From an uncultured Clostridia bacterium (GTDB lineage Bacteria > Bacillota > Clostridia > Christensenellales > Pumilibacteraceae), in the NCBI GenBank assembly GCA_947598585.1, contig CANQFK010000004.1, positions 1 through 64,000 of the forward strand: a stretch of 64,000 nt of DNA. The letters run 5' to 3'. Of the stretch, positions 54,747-63,894 are shown in pieces. Under the pieces are notes generated by a model. The model was not told where the DNA came from. It searched no databases and was given only the letters and a program-made list of their open reading frames with translations. The position numbers were made by a program, and so were the translations under genes. How positions within the stretch are numbered: position 1 is the stretch's first letter; every line of letters starts with the position of its first letter.

Positions 54747-57149
54747 TTAATTATCTGCGCCTATGGTAACTCTGCCGTTGACATAATCCGCCGTCACGTT
54801 ATCGCCGTCCTTTATCGCGCCCGCAAGGATCTGCTCGGCTATAACGTCCTCTATATTCTGCTCTATCACTCTGCGCAAAGGTCTTGCTCCGAACTCCATA
54901 TCGTATCCGTGATCTATGATAAACGCCAGCATGGGCTCGGTGATATGCAATCGGATATTGCGCTCATCCAACTTACGCTGCACCTTTTTGAGCATAAGGT
55001 CGGCGATCTTTGCTATGTCGTCGCGCGTAAGGTGATTGAACGTACATATCACGTCGATACGATTGAGAAATTCGGGTTTAAAATGTCTTCTTAACGCCGC
55101 GCCGATTATATCCTCGGTCTTGCGTTCGCTTTCCGCCTGACTGCTGCCGAATCCGAGAGTACGCGCGTTCTTCAATTCCGCGACGCCGACGTTGGACGTC
55201 ATGATAATTATGGTGTTTTTAAAACTTACCAGCCTGCCCTGCGAATCGGTAAGTCTGCCGTCGTCCATAAGTTGGAGCAAAATGTTGTAAACGTCGGGGT
55301 GCGCCTTTTCGATCTCGTCAAAGAGCACCACGCTGTACGGCTTTCTGCGTACCTGCTCGGTAAGCTGTCCGCCCTCGTCAAAGCCCACATATCCCGGAGG
55401 GGAACCTATGAGTTTGCTCACGCTGTGCGCTTCCATATACTCCGACATATCGAGCCTTATTACGGCGTTCTCGTCGTCGAACATGGCTTCGCTCAACGCC
55501 TTTGTAAGTTCGGTCTTGCCTACGCCCGTCGGTCCCATAAACAGGAAGGTGCCTATCGGACGGTTGGGATCTTTAAGTCCCGCGCGCGCTCTGCGGATAG
55601 CTTTCGCCACGCTGTTTACCGCCTTATCCTGACCTATCACGCGGTTATGCAGGATCTCTTCCAGATGAATGAGCCTCTGCGTTTCGGTCTCGCTCAACCT
55701 GCTGACGGGTATTTTGGTCCATTTCGCAACTATTTCGGCGATATTTTCGGCTGTTATTACGCCGCTTTTGCGTTCGTTGCTCTTGCTCCAATTGAGTTTT
55801 GCCTTTTCTATCTCCTTGGCGAGCGCGTTGCGATCATTGCGAAGTTTCATGGCTTCGTTGTAATTCTCGTTTTTTGCCGCCTCGTCTTTTTGTTTGTTGA
55901 GTTCGGCAAGTTTCTCTTCCATTTGTTTGAGTTCGTCGGGAACGGTGTTGCCGCTCACTTTGGCTTTGCTCATCGCTTCGTCTATAAGGTCGATCGCCTT
56001 ATCGGGCAAATATCTGTCCATTATATACCTGTCCGAAAGTTTTGCCGCCGCCTCGATCGCCTCGTCCGAAAGCGTCACCTTGTGGAACGCCTCGTAATTT
56101 TCCCTAAGTCCCTTTAAGATCTCGATCGTGTCCTCGACGGAGGGCGGAGCGACGATTATGGGCTGAAATCTACGTTCGAGCGCCTTATCCGTTTCGATGT
56201 ATTTGCGATATTCGTCGGTAGTGGTCGCCCCTATCGTTTGAAGTTCTCCACGCGCAAGATAAGGTTTGAGGATGTCCGCCGGAGACACCTCACCCTCCTT
56301 GCCACCCGCCTGAGCGAGCGTATGCAACTCGTCGATAAACACGATTATGTTGTTGTTCTTCTTTATGGCGTTTATGGCGTCCTTTAACTTTTCTTCCATG
56401 GCGCCGCGATATTTGGTGCCCGCTATTATGCTACCTATGTCAAGACTGAATATTATCTTATCCTTTAACAGTTCGGGTACTCTGCCTTCGACGATCTCCT
56501 TTGCAAGCCCCTCGACCACCGCGCTCTTGCCTACGCCCGGTTCGCCGATGAGCACGGGGTTGTTCTTGGTCTTGCGGCACAATATCTGGATTATACGTTC
56601 GATCTCTTCCTTTCTGCCTATTACGGGGTCTATCTTGTGCTGACGCGCCTTTTGCGTTATGTCCACGCCGAGATCTTGAAGTTCGGACGGCAAGGTCGAC
56701 GCGTTATTCTCCTCGGGCTCGTGATTCAAAACGGCGTTTGCCAACGCGTTTTTGAGCGCGTCCACGTCCACCTTGAAGATGTCTTTGAGTATGCTGTAAG
56801 CAAGGCTCGACCTGTCCGAAAGCATACAGAACAGTACGGCGGCGCAATTTGCGCGCGGTTCGCCCTGTTGTTCGCACATTCTGACCGCCTCGATCATGGT
56901 GATATTCACTCTCTTGGAAAGTTCGGGTTCGCCCATTATGACGACGTGATCTTCCTCCATAAAGACCTCTTCGATCTCTTTGGGCTTTACGCCGAATTCT
57001 TTCAAAAGTTTGGACACCATCGTATTTTCGTTTTTGGCAAGTCCGTAAAGTATATGTTCCGTGCCCACTTCGGGATTGGAATATTTTATGGCTATATTTT
57101 TTGCCAATATTATGGAATCCTGTAAATTCTGCGTTATTGCAACTCTCAT
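54747..57149 (-). CDS. clpC: ClpC ATPase
   Basis: AAA+ unfoldase that, with ClpP, degrades damaged and arginine-phosphorylated proteins. The 800-residue protein has the N-terminal Clp repeats (about 1-140), Walker A GEPGVGKS (about 198), a coiled-coil/UVR segment (about 405-450), a second Walker [10 protein letters not shown] (about 540) and a C-terminal D2-small domain. It starts 3 bases after mcsB. The ClpP-binding loop would lie in the D2 region; ClpP itself is not in the window. Confidence 0.96.
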   Translation of the reverse strand: MRVAITQNLQDSIILAKNIAIKYSNPEVGTEHILYGLAKNENTMVSKLLKEFGVKPKEIEEVFMEEDHVVIMGEPELSKRVNITMIEAVRMCEQQGEPRANCAAVLFCMLSDRSSLAYSILKDIFKVDVDALKNALANAVLNHEPEENNASTLPSELQDLGVDITQKARQHKIDPVIGRKEEIERIIQILCRKTKNNPVLIGEPGVGKSAVVEGLAKEIVEGRVPELLKDKIIFSLDIGSIIAGTKYRGAMEEKLKDAINAIKKNNNIIVFIDELHTLAQAGGKEGEVSPADILKPYLARGELQTIGATTTDEYRKYIETDKALERRFQPIIVAPPSVEDTIEILKGLRENYEAFHKVTLSDEAIEAAAKLSDRYIMDRYLPDKAIDLIDEAMSKAKVSGNTVPDELKQMEEKLAELNKQKDEAAKNENYNEAMKLRNDRNALAKEIEKAKLNWSKSNERKSGVITAENIAEIVAKWTKIPVSRLSETETQRLIHLEEILHNRVIGQDKAVNSVAKAIRRARAGLKDPNRPIGTFLFMGPTGVGKTELTKALSEAMFDDENAVIRLDMSEYMEAHSVSKLIGSPPGYVGFDEGGQLTEQVRRKPYSVVLFDEIEKAHPDVYNILLQLMDDGRLTDSQGRLVSFKNTIIIMTSNVGVAELKNARTLGFGSSQAESERKTEDIIGAALRRHFKPEFLNRIDVICTFNHLTRDDIAKIADLMLKKVQRKLDERNIRLHITEPMLAFIIDHGYDMEFGARPLRRVIEQNIEDVIAEQILAGAIKDGDNVTADYVNGRVTIGADN

Positions 57150-57152
57150 AAA

Positions 57153-58142
57153 CTATACCTCCTGTAAATTTACGATTTTCCTTATCTGTTCGCACATGGA
57201 CGCGCGAACTTTATCTCTTTCGCCGCCGTCCAGCCTCCTGCCCTTGTATATGCAAAGGTTGGCGGGCTGAATGTTGGTTATAAGCGAATCGAGAGCGGTC
57301 TGATCGTCGCACCTCAATATATTATAATATATCCCAAGTTTGACGAAAGCAATCAACTCCATAAATTCGCTCTTGGTTATCATATAACAATTTGTCAATA
57401 TCCCGTACGAGCGAAGTATTCTGTCCTTTAAGCCCGCGGGATCGGACTGCATGAGTGCTTCCCTCGCCCTCAATTCGGCTTCGACGACATGATTTGCGAC
57501 GTTCTCCACCGACGCCACAATGTCGTTTTCGGTTATTCCCAACGTCTTTTGGTTGGATATCTGATAAACATATCCCTCCGACTTGCTGCCCTCTCCGTAT
57601 ACGCCGCGCACCGCCATATTGAGCCTCGTCACGCCGCTTATACATCTGCCGAGCGAATCGGTAAGCGTGAGCGCGGGCAAAAACATCATTACCGACGCGC
57701 GCATGCCCGTGCCGACATTGGTAAGACATGAAGTGAGATAGCCGTAATCGGGATCGAATGCGAAATGCAACGCGTCGCACAGACTTTTGTCTATGGGCTT
57801 CAATTCGTTATACGCTTCGCCCAAACGCAAGCCGTCCAAAATACATTGTTCGCGCACATGATCCTCTTCGCCGAGCATTATGCTTATTTTGTTGTCATTG
57901 CGTATTATCGCCGCGCCGCCGTAATCGATGAGCTCCTTGCTTATAAGGTGCCTTTCGACATAGGACGTCTGCTCTATGGGATTGAGCCCTTGCATGGAAT
58001 ACAGCATATACGAACCTTTGTCGTGGAGCGCGTTCATGACCTTGGACTGTATCGGTCCGAGAGCGGCGCCCCTGAACGGCATGCCCTCTATGTTGCGCGC
58101 AAGTCTGACGCGCGATGACAAAATTATATTGCCGTCGTTCAT
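57153..58142 (-). CDS. mcsB: Protein arginine kinase McsB
   Basis: McsB phosphorylates arginine residues, marking proteins for ClpCP and inactivating CtsR. The 329-residue protein has the phosphagen-kinase ILSSRVRLARNI opening, GEEDHVREQ, the loop LTSCLTNVGTGMRAS (active-site Cys region) and RGVYGEGSKSEG. It overlaps mcsA by 4 bases. Length is slightly short of the Bacillus protein but all motifs are present. Confidence 0.95.
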   Translation of the reverse strand: MNDGNIILSSRVRLARNIEGMPFRGAALGPIQSKVMNALHDKGSYMLYSMQGLNPIEQTSYVERHLISKELIDYGGAAIIRNDNKISIMLGEEDHVREQCILDGLRLGEAYNELKPIDKSLCDALHFAFDPDYGYLTSCLTNVGTGMRASVMMFLPALTLTDSLGRCISGVTRLNMAVRGVYGEGSKSEGYVYQISNQKTLGITENDIVASVENVANHVVEAELRAREALMQSDPAGLKDRILRSYGILTNCYMITKSEFMELIAFVKLGIYYNILRCDDQTALDSLITNIQPANLCIYKGRRLDGGERDKVRASMCEQIRKIVNLQEV

Positions 58143-58609
58143 TTGCTTTCTCCTTTAAGCTCTCTGAGTCTTGCCTGAATACTGAGAGCTTGTTCGTAAT
58201 TTTCGGTTGCCGCCGCGTGACGAAGCTGTTCTTCGAGTTGAGCGATCTCGTTGAGTTTGTCGTCACTTCGCTCGCTGTTGGGCGTCGAGCCTATGTGCAT
58301 TACGGCGGATTGGATATTGCGCACGATAGGTTTTATCTGTTCGCGGAGTTCCTTGTAGCAATAAGGACAGCCGACAAAGCAGGTTTCGGATATTTCTCTG
58401 AGCGTTGTGCCGCATTTGGAACATTTCGCGCGACTGCCCTGTCCGGACAGCCCCGAAAAAAGTCCGAAATCGTCCTCGATCGAAGAGAACATTTCCATTT
58501 GAGCCTGCTTGAAACATTCGGGACAGACGTAAATTCGCGTTTTTTCGCCGCCGACCGTCTTTTCCATATAACCGGTGGCCTCTCTTTTTTTGCACCTTTG
58601 ACACAACAT
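58139..58609 (-). CDS. mcsA: McsA zinc-finger activator of McsB
   Basis: McsA binds McsB and stimulates its kinase activity. The 156-residue protein has four CxxC pairs (CQRC at 3-6, CPEC, CSKC, CPYC), making two zinc sites, then a C-terminal UVR motif (IAQLEEQLRHAAATENYEQA). It overlaps mcsB by 4 bases and starts 2 bases after ctsR. Confidence 0.94.
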   Translation of the reverse strand: MLCQRCKKREATGYMEKTVGGEKTRIYVCPECFKQAQMEMFSSIEDDFGLFSGLSGQGSRAKCSKCGTTLREISETCFVGCPYCYKELREQIKPIVRNIQSAVMHIGSTPNSERSDDKLNEIAQLEEQLRHAAATENYEQALSIQARLRELKGESK

Positions 58610-58611
58610 AT

Positions 58612-59073
58612 TTATTCCTCCCCTTGTTTTGACAATTCTTTGCTTAAATTTTTTATGAGCGACGCGCGCAGGATATCCTTATCGATGCCGGGAGCCACAA
58701 GAGCCTTGTCGCTCATCAGAGCCTTTATAAGCGCGCCCTCGCGTTCGGTCATAAGTTTCTCGTCTACGAGCCTGTCCGCGATCTGCATAGCCCTGTTGTA
58801 GCTTACGCCCTCGCTTATGTTTATCTTCGCAAGTTCGTCGAGGATCTCGCTTCGTTCGCCTATCCTCAATAGCGTAACATATCCGCCGCCGCCTCGTCTG
58901 GATTCTATTATATATCCCCTGTCGAGAGTGAATCGCGTCGATAACACATAGTTTATCTGGCTGGGAGCACAGTCAAAATAGTCGGCAAGCTCATTCCGAC
59001 TTATACTTATCCTGTCGCTCTTTTCGAGTGAGTCGAGCAAAAATCTTTCGATAATGTCGCTTATGTTTGCCAT
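58612..59073 (-). CDS. ctsR: CtsR heat-shock repressor
   Basis: Represses clp genes by binding tandem GGTCAAA heptads; released by heat and McsB. The 153-residue protein has the N-terminal DNA-binding domain with DIIERFLLDSLE, the winged RGGGGYVTLLRI segment and the C-terminal dimer domain. The ATG at 59073 has AAAGGAGG; a longer frame to 59484 runs through its own promoter and is rejected. First gene of ctsR-mcsA-mcsB-clpC. Confidence 0.96.
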   Translation of the reverse strand: MANISDIIERFLLDSLEKSDRISISRNELADYFDCAPSQINYVLSTRFTLDRGYIIESRRGGGGYVTLLRIGERSEILDELAKINISEGVSYNRAMQIADRLVDEKLMTEREGALIKALMSDKALVAPGIDKDILRASLIKNLSKELSKQGEE

Positions 59074-59096
59074 ACTACCTCCTTTGCGATCAATAG

Positions 59097-59113
59097 TTTG
59101 ACTTTCTTTGACC
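59097..59113 (-). promoter_or_regulatory. CtsR box
   Basis: Minus strand GGTCAAA, GAA, AGTCAAA: an exact match to the RGTCAAA-NAN-RGTCAAA operator. It lies just downstream of the -10, so bound CtsR would block initiation; autoregulation of the operon. Confidence 0.9.
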
Positions 59114-59122
59114 TTTGATTTT

Positions 59123-59150
59123 ATTATACACCGTTTTTTCGATTTGTCAA
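59123..59150 (-). promoter_or_regulatory. Promoter of the ctsR operon
   Basis: Minus strand TTGACA (59145-59150), 16 bases, TATAAT (59123-59128). Confidence 0.85.
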
Positions 59151-59216
59151 GGGGTTTTAGAAAAATTTTTACAATTTTTTTTAAGGCGGGATAAACAACG
59201 TATCCGACCGTTTCGA

Positions 59217-59248
59217 CAAAAAAATTACGACTCTTTTCGGAGCCGTAA
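59217..59248 (-). terminator. Terminator after the fused ABC gene
   Basis: TTACGGCTC and GAGTCGTAA (59225-59248) form a nearly perfect stem followed by seven T on the minus strand. Confidence 0.7.
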
Positions 59249-59300
59249 TAAATGGCGAAAAAACAATTTCGCATTTTTATATCTCGCTTATACCTTGATG

Positions 59301-62285
59301 CTATTCGGTGCGGAGAGCGACTGCGGGATCCTTCTTTGCCGCGCTCCTCGACGGGATAAAGCCCGAGAACACGGTAAGGAACATGCTTATGAGTACGAGT
59401 ATCAGTGCCGCCACGGGGGGCAATATCGCGTTGAGCGTGCCTATGCCCGTGAGAACATGTAGCAGCAGATTGATGGGCAGGCACAAGATATATGTGAACA
59501 GTACGCCGATAAGTCCCGCCGCAAATCCGATGATTATCGTTTCGGCGTTGAACATATGCGATACGTCCCGCTTGGACGCTCCTATCGCGCGCAGAATACC
59601 TATCTCCTTTGTGCGTTCCTGTACCGAAATGAGCGTTATCACGCCAACCATTATAGACGAAACGATGAGCGATATTGCAACGAACGCGATCAACACATAC
59701 GTTATGGCGTCGATTATAGTCGTCACGGCGGTCATCATGAGAGCCACAAAGTCGGTATACTCTATCTTCTGCTCCTCTTCGACCGAATCGTTGTATTTTT
59801 CGATCTCGCTCGCGATAACGTCCTTTGCTTCAAACGATGAGGCGTAAATATTTATAGCTATCGGAGCTTCGAGATCGACGTTAGCCAACTCCGCCATGTT
59901 GCTTTCGTAAGTAGACGAAGAGAACTGAACGTTGTCGTAATACATCGCCATTTGTTCGTCGCTCTTGTCGCTCAAAATGCCGTTATACAGGTTCTCGCGC
60001 TCCTCTTGGGGCAATTTTTCCGTTTCTTCCCTTTCGGTCTGCAAAGTTTGCAAAGATTGGTTCACGAGCTGCGAACGCGTCCAATCCCAAACCTCTTCGT
60101 CGCTCATTCCCGCAAGATACGACAATATCATTTCCCTATCCATGGGGAATCCCGCCATTTGCATCATGTCGGCGACAACTTCCGCCGCGGACCTGTCGCC
60201 CGCGCTCATCTTTAACATTTGAACCGTTTTGTCCGCGTCGTCTATTGCGCGGATAGTCCAATATGCGTCCGCCCTGTTGGCAAAACTCAACGCCTCATAG
60301 TAGGCTTTGAACGCCTCTGCCTTGGATTCGTCGGTCAAATCCACGCCCGAATTGAACGAAAATGCCTTGCCCGTGAAAATATCTATTTCGGGATCCGCCT
60401 TTTGAGCCTTGACCACGTCGGTCTTTTCGGATTCGCGGATTATACGTTGCGTAAGCGCCGAAGTATAACCTATCGAACCTGTCATCATTGCGGCGGTAGC
60501 GTCCTCTTTCGGCCATATTATCCCGCTTATTTTGAGTTTTATGCTGTTGTTTTCGAATCTGTTTTTTAATTGAATGTCGTCTTTATGATCGTTGGAAGTA
60601 ATGTCATGCCAGGTGCCGTCTTTGCTCTCGGCGTACAAGTCGCCGTTAAGAATCAACCTGCAATCCGTTTTCATTATCTCGTCAAACGAATAACTTTCTC
60701 TCTCGTCGGGAAGTTCCTTGCCGCTGTCCACGTCCTTATACACTCTGTCGATATAATCGTCGCCGAGAATACCGAGCGTAACAAGCGCCATATCGCTGAG
60801 TTCCTTGTTTTTGTTCATAACAAGCACTATCTCATCGTCGGACGAGGGCCAATTTCCGTATATTTCGTATTGATCGAAAAGCAGGTCGTTTACATAGCTG
60901 CCGTTCCTGCCCGGCAACATTTCTTGCCAGATATTCATCGAAAAGGTCGCCATGGACTGCATATAACTGCCCATTGCCGATTGCATATCGCTCCCGAGCA
61001 AATTGGGGACCACTTTGCGCATAAGTTTTCCGACGTCGGCCTCTTCAATCCTGCCGTCCACGGTCTTAGTGAATATGCGCATTTTTACGTCATAACCGTA
61101 CTGCAAACCCATTATCGCGTCGTGCAAAGCCGAATCTTCGGTCTGTATCTCGCTTTCCAAATATTTTTTGAAAGATCTGAGGTCGTTGGACGTGGCGTTG
61201 GAACTCTTTATTACGTTAGCCACGTTGTAAATAAGCGGACGCGAATGGACCGTATTTTCGTCGTCGTACTCGATATTCTGCCCCATCGACATCATCGAAC
61301 TGACGAGCGAACCGAGATCCATTGCCGTGGATTCGATAGTGAGCGGATAATTGGACAGCGTTTGCTCTTGCACCGTGTCGATATAATTGGTCGTGCCTTG
61401 CGACACGGCAAGTATGAGCGCTATGCCTATTATGCCTATACTGCCCGCAAAGGACGTAAGGAAAGTTCTTCCCTTTTTGGTAAAAAGGTTTTTGAGCGAA
61501 AGTTTGAAAGCCGTCCAGAACGACATGGTGGATCTTTTGCTCTTTTTGTTCTTGTTCGCTTCCCTTTGCGCTTCGTCATGCTCGGCTTCCGCCTTTACTT
61601 CGCTGTCGTTCAAAGGCGCGGTGTCGCCTATGATCTCGCCGTCGAGCATTCGTATTATCCTCGACGAATACTTTTCCGCAAGGTCGGGGTTATGCGTTAC
61701 CATGAGGACAAGCCTGTCCTTGGAAACTTCTTTCAGGATCTCCATGACCTGTATGCTCGTTTCCGTGTCGAGCGCTCCCGTCGGTTCGTCGGCAAGGATT
61801 ATGTCCGGATCGTTCACGAGCGCGCGGGCGATCGCCACTCTCTGCATTTGTCCGCCCGACATTTGATTGGGGCGCTTATTGATATGCGCTTCCAGCCCCA
61901 CCGCTTTCAACGCTTTTATCGCGCGTTCGTGTCTTTCCGCTTTTGAAACGCCCGAAAGCGTAAGCGTCATTTCCACGTTCTGCAACACGGTCTGGTGAGG
62001 TATAAGATAGTAACTCTGAAAGACAAAACCTATGGAATGATTGCGATATGTATCCCAATCCCTGTCGCCATACTGCTTTGTGGATACGCCGTCGATCATC
62101 AGATCGCCCGAACTGTATTTATCCAATCCGCCTATTATATTGAGCAGCGTCGTTTTGCCGCAACCGGACGGACCTAATATAGAAACAAATTCGCTGTTGC
62201 GAAATTTAAGGTTTATGCCTTTGAGGGCATGAACGGTGTTGTCGCCTACGATATATTGCTTTGTTATTTGATCCAGTTCCAGCAT
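59301..62285 (-). CDS. Fused ABC transporter ATPase-permease, MacB/FtsX type
   Basis: A 994-residue protein joining a LolD/MacB ATPase (about 1-230: GPSGCGKTT, MSGGQMQRVAIARAL, ADEPTGALD) through a charged linker to an FtsX-like permease. The first membrane helix (about 270-295) is followed by a very large extracytoplasmic region (about 300-830), then three C-terminal helices (about 845-985). MacB in Gram-negatives has the same order but a much smaller ectodomain. Clostridial relatives are usually annotated as bacteriocin or antimicrobial-peptide exporters; the substrate here is unknown. Confidence 0.88.
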   Translation of the reverse strand: MLELDQITKQYIVGDNTVHALKGINLKFRNSEFVSILGPSGCGKTTLLNIIGGLDKYSSGDLMIDGVSTKQYGDRDWDTYRNHSIGFVFQSYYLIPHQTVLQNVEMTLTLSGVSKAERHERAIKALKAVGLEAHINKRPNQMSGGQMQRVAIARALVNDPDIILADEPTGALDTETSIQVMEILKEVSKDRLVLMVTHNPDLAEKYSSRIIRMLDGEIIGDTAPLNDSEVKAEAEHDEAQREANKNKKSKRSTMSFWTAFKLSLKNLFTKKGRTFLTSFAGSIGIIGIALILAVSQGTTNYIDTVQEQTLSNYPLTIESTAMDLGSLVSSMMSMGQNIEYDDENTVHSRPLIYNVANVIKSSNATSNDLRSFKKYLESEIQTEDSALHDAIMGLQYGYDVKMRIFTKTVDGRIEEADVGKLMRKVVPNLLGSDMQSAMGSYMQSMATFSMNIWQEMLPGRNGSYVNDLLFDQYEIYGNWPSSDDEIVLVMNKNKELSDMALVTLGILGDDYIDRVYKDVDSGKELPDERESYSFDEIMKTDCRLILNGDLYAESKDGTWHDITSNDHKDDIQLKNRFENNSIKLKISGIIWPKEDATAAMMTGSIGYTSALTQRIIRESEKTDVVKAQKADPEIDIFTGKAFSFNSGVDLTDESKAEAFKAYYEALSFANRADAYWTIRAIDDADKTVQMLKMSAGDRSAAEVVADMMQMAGFPMDREMILSYLAGMSDEEVWDWTRSQLVNQSLQTLQTEREETEKLPQEERENLYNGILSDKSDEQMAMYYDNVQFSSSTYESNMAELANVDLEAPIAINIYASSFEAKDVIASEIEKYNDSVEEEQKIEYTDFVALMMTAVTTIIDAITYVLIAFVAISLIVSSIMVGVITLISVQERTKEIGILRAIGASKRDVSHMFNAETIIIGFAAGLIGVLFTYILCLPINLLLHVLTGIGTLNAILPPVAALILVLISMFLTVFSGFIPSRSAAKKDPAVALRTE

Positions 62286-62332
62286 CTTTCTCTCCTTTTG
62301 AGCTCATTATAAATACCTATTATTTCATGTAG

Positions 62333-62361
62333 ATAATAACATATTATATACGATTTTTCAA
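62333..62361 (-). promoter_or_regulatory. Promoter of the fused ABC gene
   Basis: Minus strand TTGAAA (62356-62361), 17 bases, TATTAT (62333-62338) with extended TGT. The rest of the gap 62286-62537 holds this and the terminator below. Confidence 0.5.
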
Positions 62362-62456
62362 ATAATTTAGCATTGATTTGGAGGTTTTGCAAATATTTCA
62401 TTTGCGCAACAAATATTTCGACAAAAAACTTATAATTTTTTTCTTCGCCACCAAAC

Positions 62457-62485
62457 AAAAAGAAGCATTTTGAACGCTTCTTTTT
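62457..62485. terminator. Terminator after the lipoprotein pair
   Basis: AAAAAGAAGC (62457-62466) pairs with GCTTCTTTTT (62476-62485); a 10-bp stem with built-in A/T runs. Confidence 0.78.
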
Positions 62486-62537
62486 GATAAAAATTTGAAT
62501 TAGTAGTAATACGAATTAAAGATCCTTCATGAAGAAA

Positions 62538-63005
62538 TTATTCTGTCACAACAACTTCAAGAGTTAATCTATACCGAGTTGTCCCATAATATATTTTAAT
62601 ACTATAAAAATAAGTTCCTATACGGTTTATGCATGATGCTGCGTATGAGCCTGTTTCTATTTCTCCGAGCGAATTTATATATTCATCAAAGGAAAAAGAA
62701 AATCGATATTCATCTTTCAAAATAAGTGTATTGTAAACTTCATTATCGTCGATTTTTTTGACAAATACTCTAAAATCCAATTTTCCGTATTTTCTTACGT
62801 CTTGCATATTATAATACAGCGTTTGATTCCTTTGTTCATCGGATAATACACATAAATACTCGTAGGGACGGTTAACTTCATAAACAACGAACTCGTAATG
62901 TTCTTCTTGCTTTATTGTATTTTTTTTACAACCCAATAGCATGGAACAACTTAAACAAATACATATAATTATTGATAACAATCTTATCTTATTTATTTTT
63001 TTCAT
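62538..63005 (-). CDS. Small lipoprotein, second of a tandem pair
   Basis: Function not recognised. A 155-residue protein with a lipoprotein signal: positive MKKINKIR, hydrophobic core and lipobox MLLGC (Cys about residue 26). The mature part looks all-beta, ending with the strand YFYSIKIYYG. Its layout and ending resemble the upstream 151-residue lipoprotein (signal, polar beta domain, Gly-Thr-Tyr then I-K-I near the end), suggesting an old duplication. Codon use is strongly AT-rich compared with all other genes here. The ATG at 63005 has AGGGG; the gap to the upstream gene is 11 bases. Confidence 0.7.
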   Translation of the reverse strand: MKKINKIRLLSIIICICLSCSMLLGCKKNTIKQEEHYEFVVYEVNRPYEYLCVLSDEQRNQTLYYNMQDVRKYGKLDFRVFVKKIDDNEVYNTLILKDEYRFSFSFDEYINSLGEIETGSYAASCINRIGTYFYSIKIYYGTTRYRLTLEVVVTE

Positions 63006-63016
63006 ATCAATTACCC

Positions 63017-63472
63017 CTAATAGCACTCTATTTGTATCATTACTTCATAAGGCTTGGCAGCCTGATTTATGTCTTTGATTTTTATCCTTACAATATAAGT
63101 ACCGCTTTCTATAATTAAGACACTATATGAATCAGGACCTTCATAATAGTTGATAAGATTATTTTCGTTAATATAATACAAGCCTTTTACCTCTACACCC
63201 TCATAAGAAGGATCGCCGTACTGTATTACATCTTTGCCATCAATGCTTTTCAATTTAACTTCGAATTTATAACCGCAATTTCTTCGATCGATATAGATCT
63301 TACCCCAATTATTTTCCTCCGATAATTCACATAAAATAGTATCTTTATCTAAGCAATCATAAACCTGTATTATGTAATCTTTTTTATTATCCATGCAACC
63401 GGCAAGCAAAAAGCCGCAACTCAAACAAAGAAAACAAACGAATAATGAAATCGATTTTTTTAAAGTCTTCAT
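63017..63472 (-). CDS. Small lipoprotein, first of a tandem pair
   Basis: Function not recognised. A 151-residue protein with signal KKSISLFVCFLCLSCGFLLAGC (read as signal plus lipobox LLAGC, Cys about residue 26). The mature domain is predicted beta-rich with VLIIESGTYIVRIKIKD near the C-terminus, reminiscent of small carbohydrate-binding or Ig-like modules. GGGGAGG precedes the ATG. AT-rich like its partner, which marks the pair as compositionally foreign. Confidence 0.72.
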   Translation of the reverse strand: MKTLKKSISLFVCFLCLSCGFLLAGCMDNKKDYIIQVYDCLDKDTILCELSEENNWGKIYIDRRNCGYKFEVKLKSIDGKDVIQYGDPSYEGVEVKGLYYINENNLINYYEGPDSYSVLIIESGTYIVRIKIKDINQAAKPYEVMIQIECY

Positions 63473-63500
63473 AAATCCTCCCCAAACATACCGGGTATTA

Positions 63501-63534
63501 TTACAATAATATCATTGTAAAGACAAAAAAGCAA
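63501..63534 (-). promoter_or_regulatory. Promoter and operator-like repeat of the lipoprotein pair
   Basis: Minus strand TTGCTT (63529-63534), 17 bases, TATTAT (63506-63511) with extended TGA. The -10 lies within the inverted repeat TTACAAT-N6-ATTGTAA (63501-63520), a plausible repressor site. Confidence 0.5.
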
Positions 63535-63587
63535 GCATTTAAAGTCACAATTGTATATTTATTTTAAAATATACTCTAAAAAACGAC

Positions 63588-63613
63588 AAAAGCCGCCTAA
63601 AAAAGCGGCTTTT
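63588..63613 (-). terminator. Terminator after the small CxCxC protein gene
   Basis: AAAAGCCGC (63588-63596) pairs with GCGGCTTTT (63605-63613). Confidence 0.78.
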
Positions 63614-63637
63614 GCATGTAAGTAAGTTGTTATTCGA

Positions 63638-63814
63638 TCACTGTTGTTGCGCTTGTTCATCCTCGCAACCGCAATTACATTTGCCCGAAAAAGTCGTTTC
63701 GGCTTTTGACTTTATGTCGTCAACCATTTTTTCGGCCTTAGGGCACATTTTGACCAAAAACATGCCGCTCACAAGTCCAAGACCTGCGCCTAACATAAAA
63801 GCACCTTTTAGCAT
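63638..63814 (-). CDS. Small membrane-anchored protein with CxCxC tail (YtxH-like)
   Basis: A 58-residue protein, not a long frame but well supported: AAAGGAGG lies directly before the ATG at 63814. An N-terminal glycine-rich helix (LKGAFMLGAGLGLVSGMFLVK) is followed by a Lys/Asp helix (KAEKMVDDIKSKAE) as in small YtxH-type proteins. The tail has CNCGCEDE, a CxCxC cluster suited to metal binding, plus one Cys at KMCPK. It lies 80 bases after an IscU-type gene, so a metal or Fe-S link is conceivable but unproven. Confidence 0.72.
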   Translation of the reverse strand: MLKGAFMLGAGLGLVSGMFLVKMCPKAEKMVDDIKSKAETTFSGKCNCGCEDEQAQQQ

Positions 63815-63894
63815 AATGACCTCCTTTTTACGTTATTATGCCACACAAAAGCGTTATTATGTGTGACATAAGCTGTAAATAGATGTAAGGAGCA

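Noticed and set aside
59074..59484. N-terminal extension of CtsR
   Set aside because: It reads through the operon's promoter, CtsR box and the neighbouring terminator; the ATG at 59073 has a strong binding site.
62264..62458. 64-residue ORF upstream of the fused ABC gene
   Set aside because: It spans that gene's promoter and start and has no ribosome-binding site or homology that I recognise.
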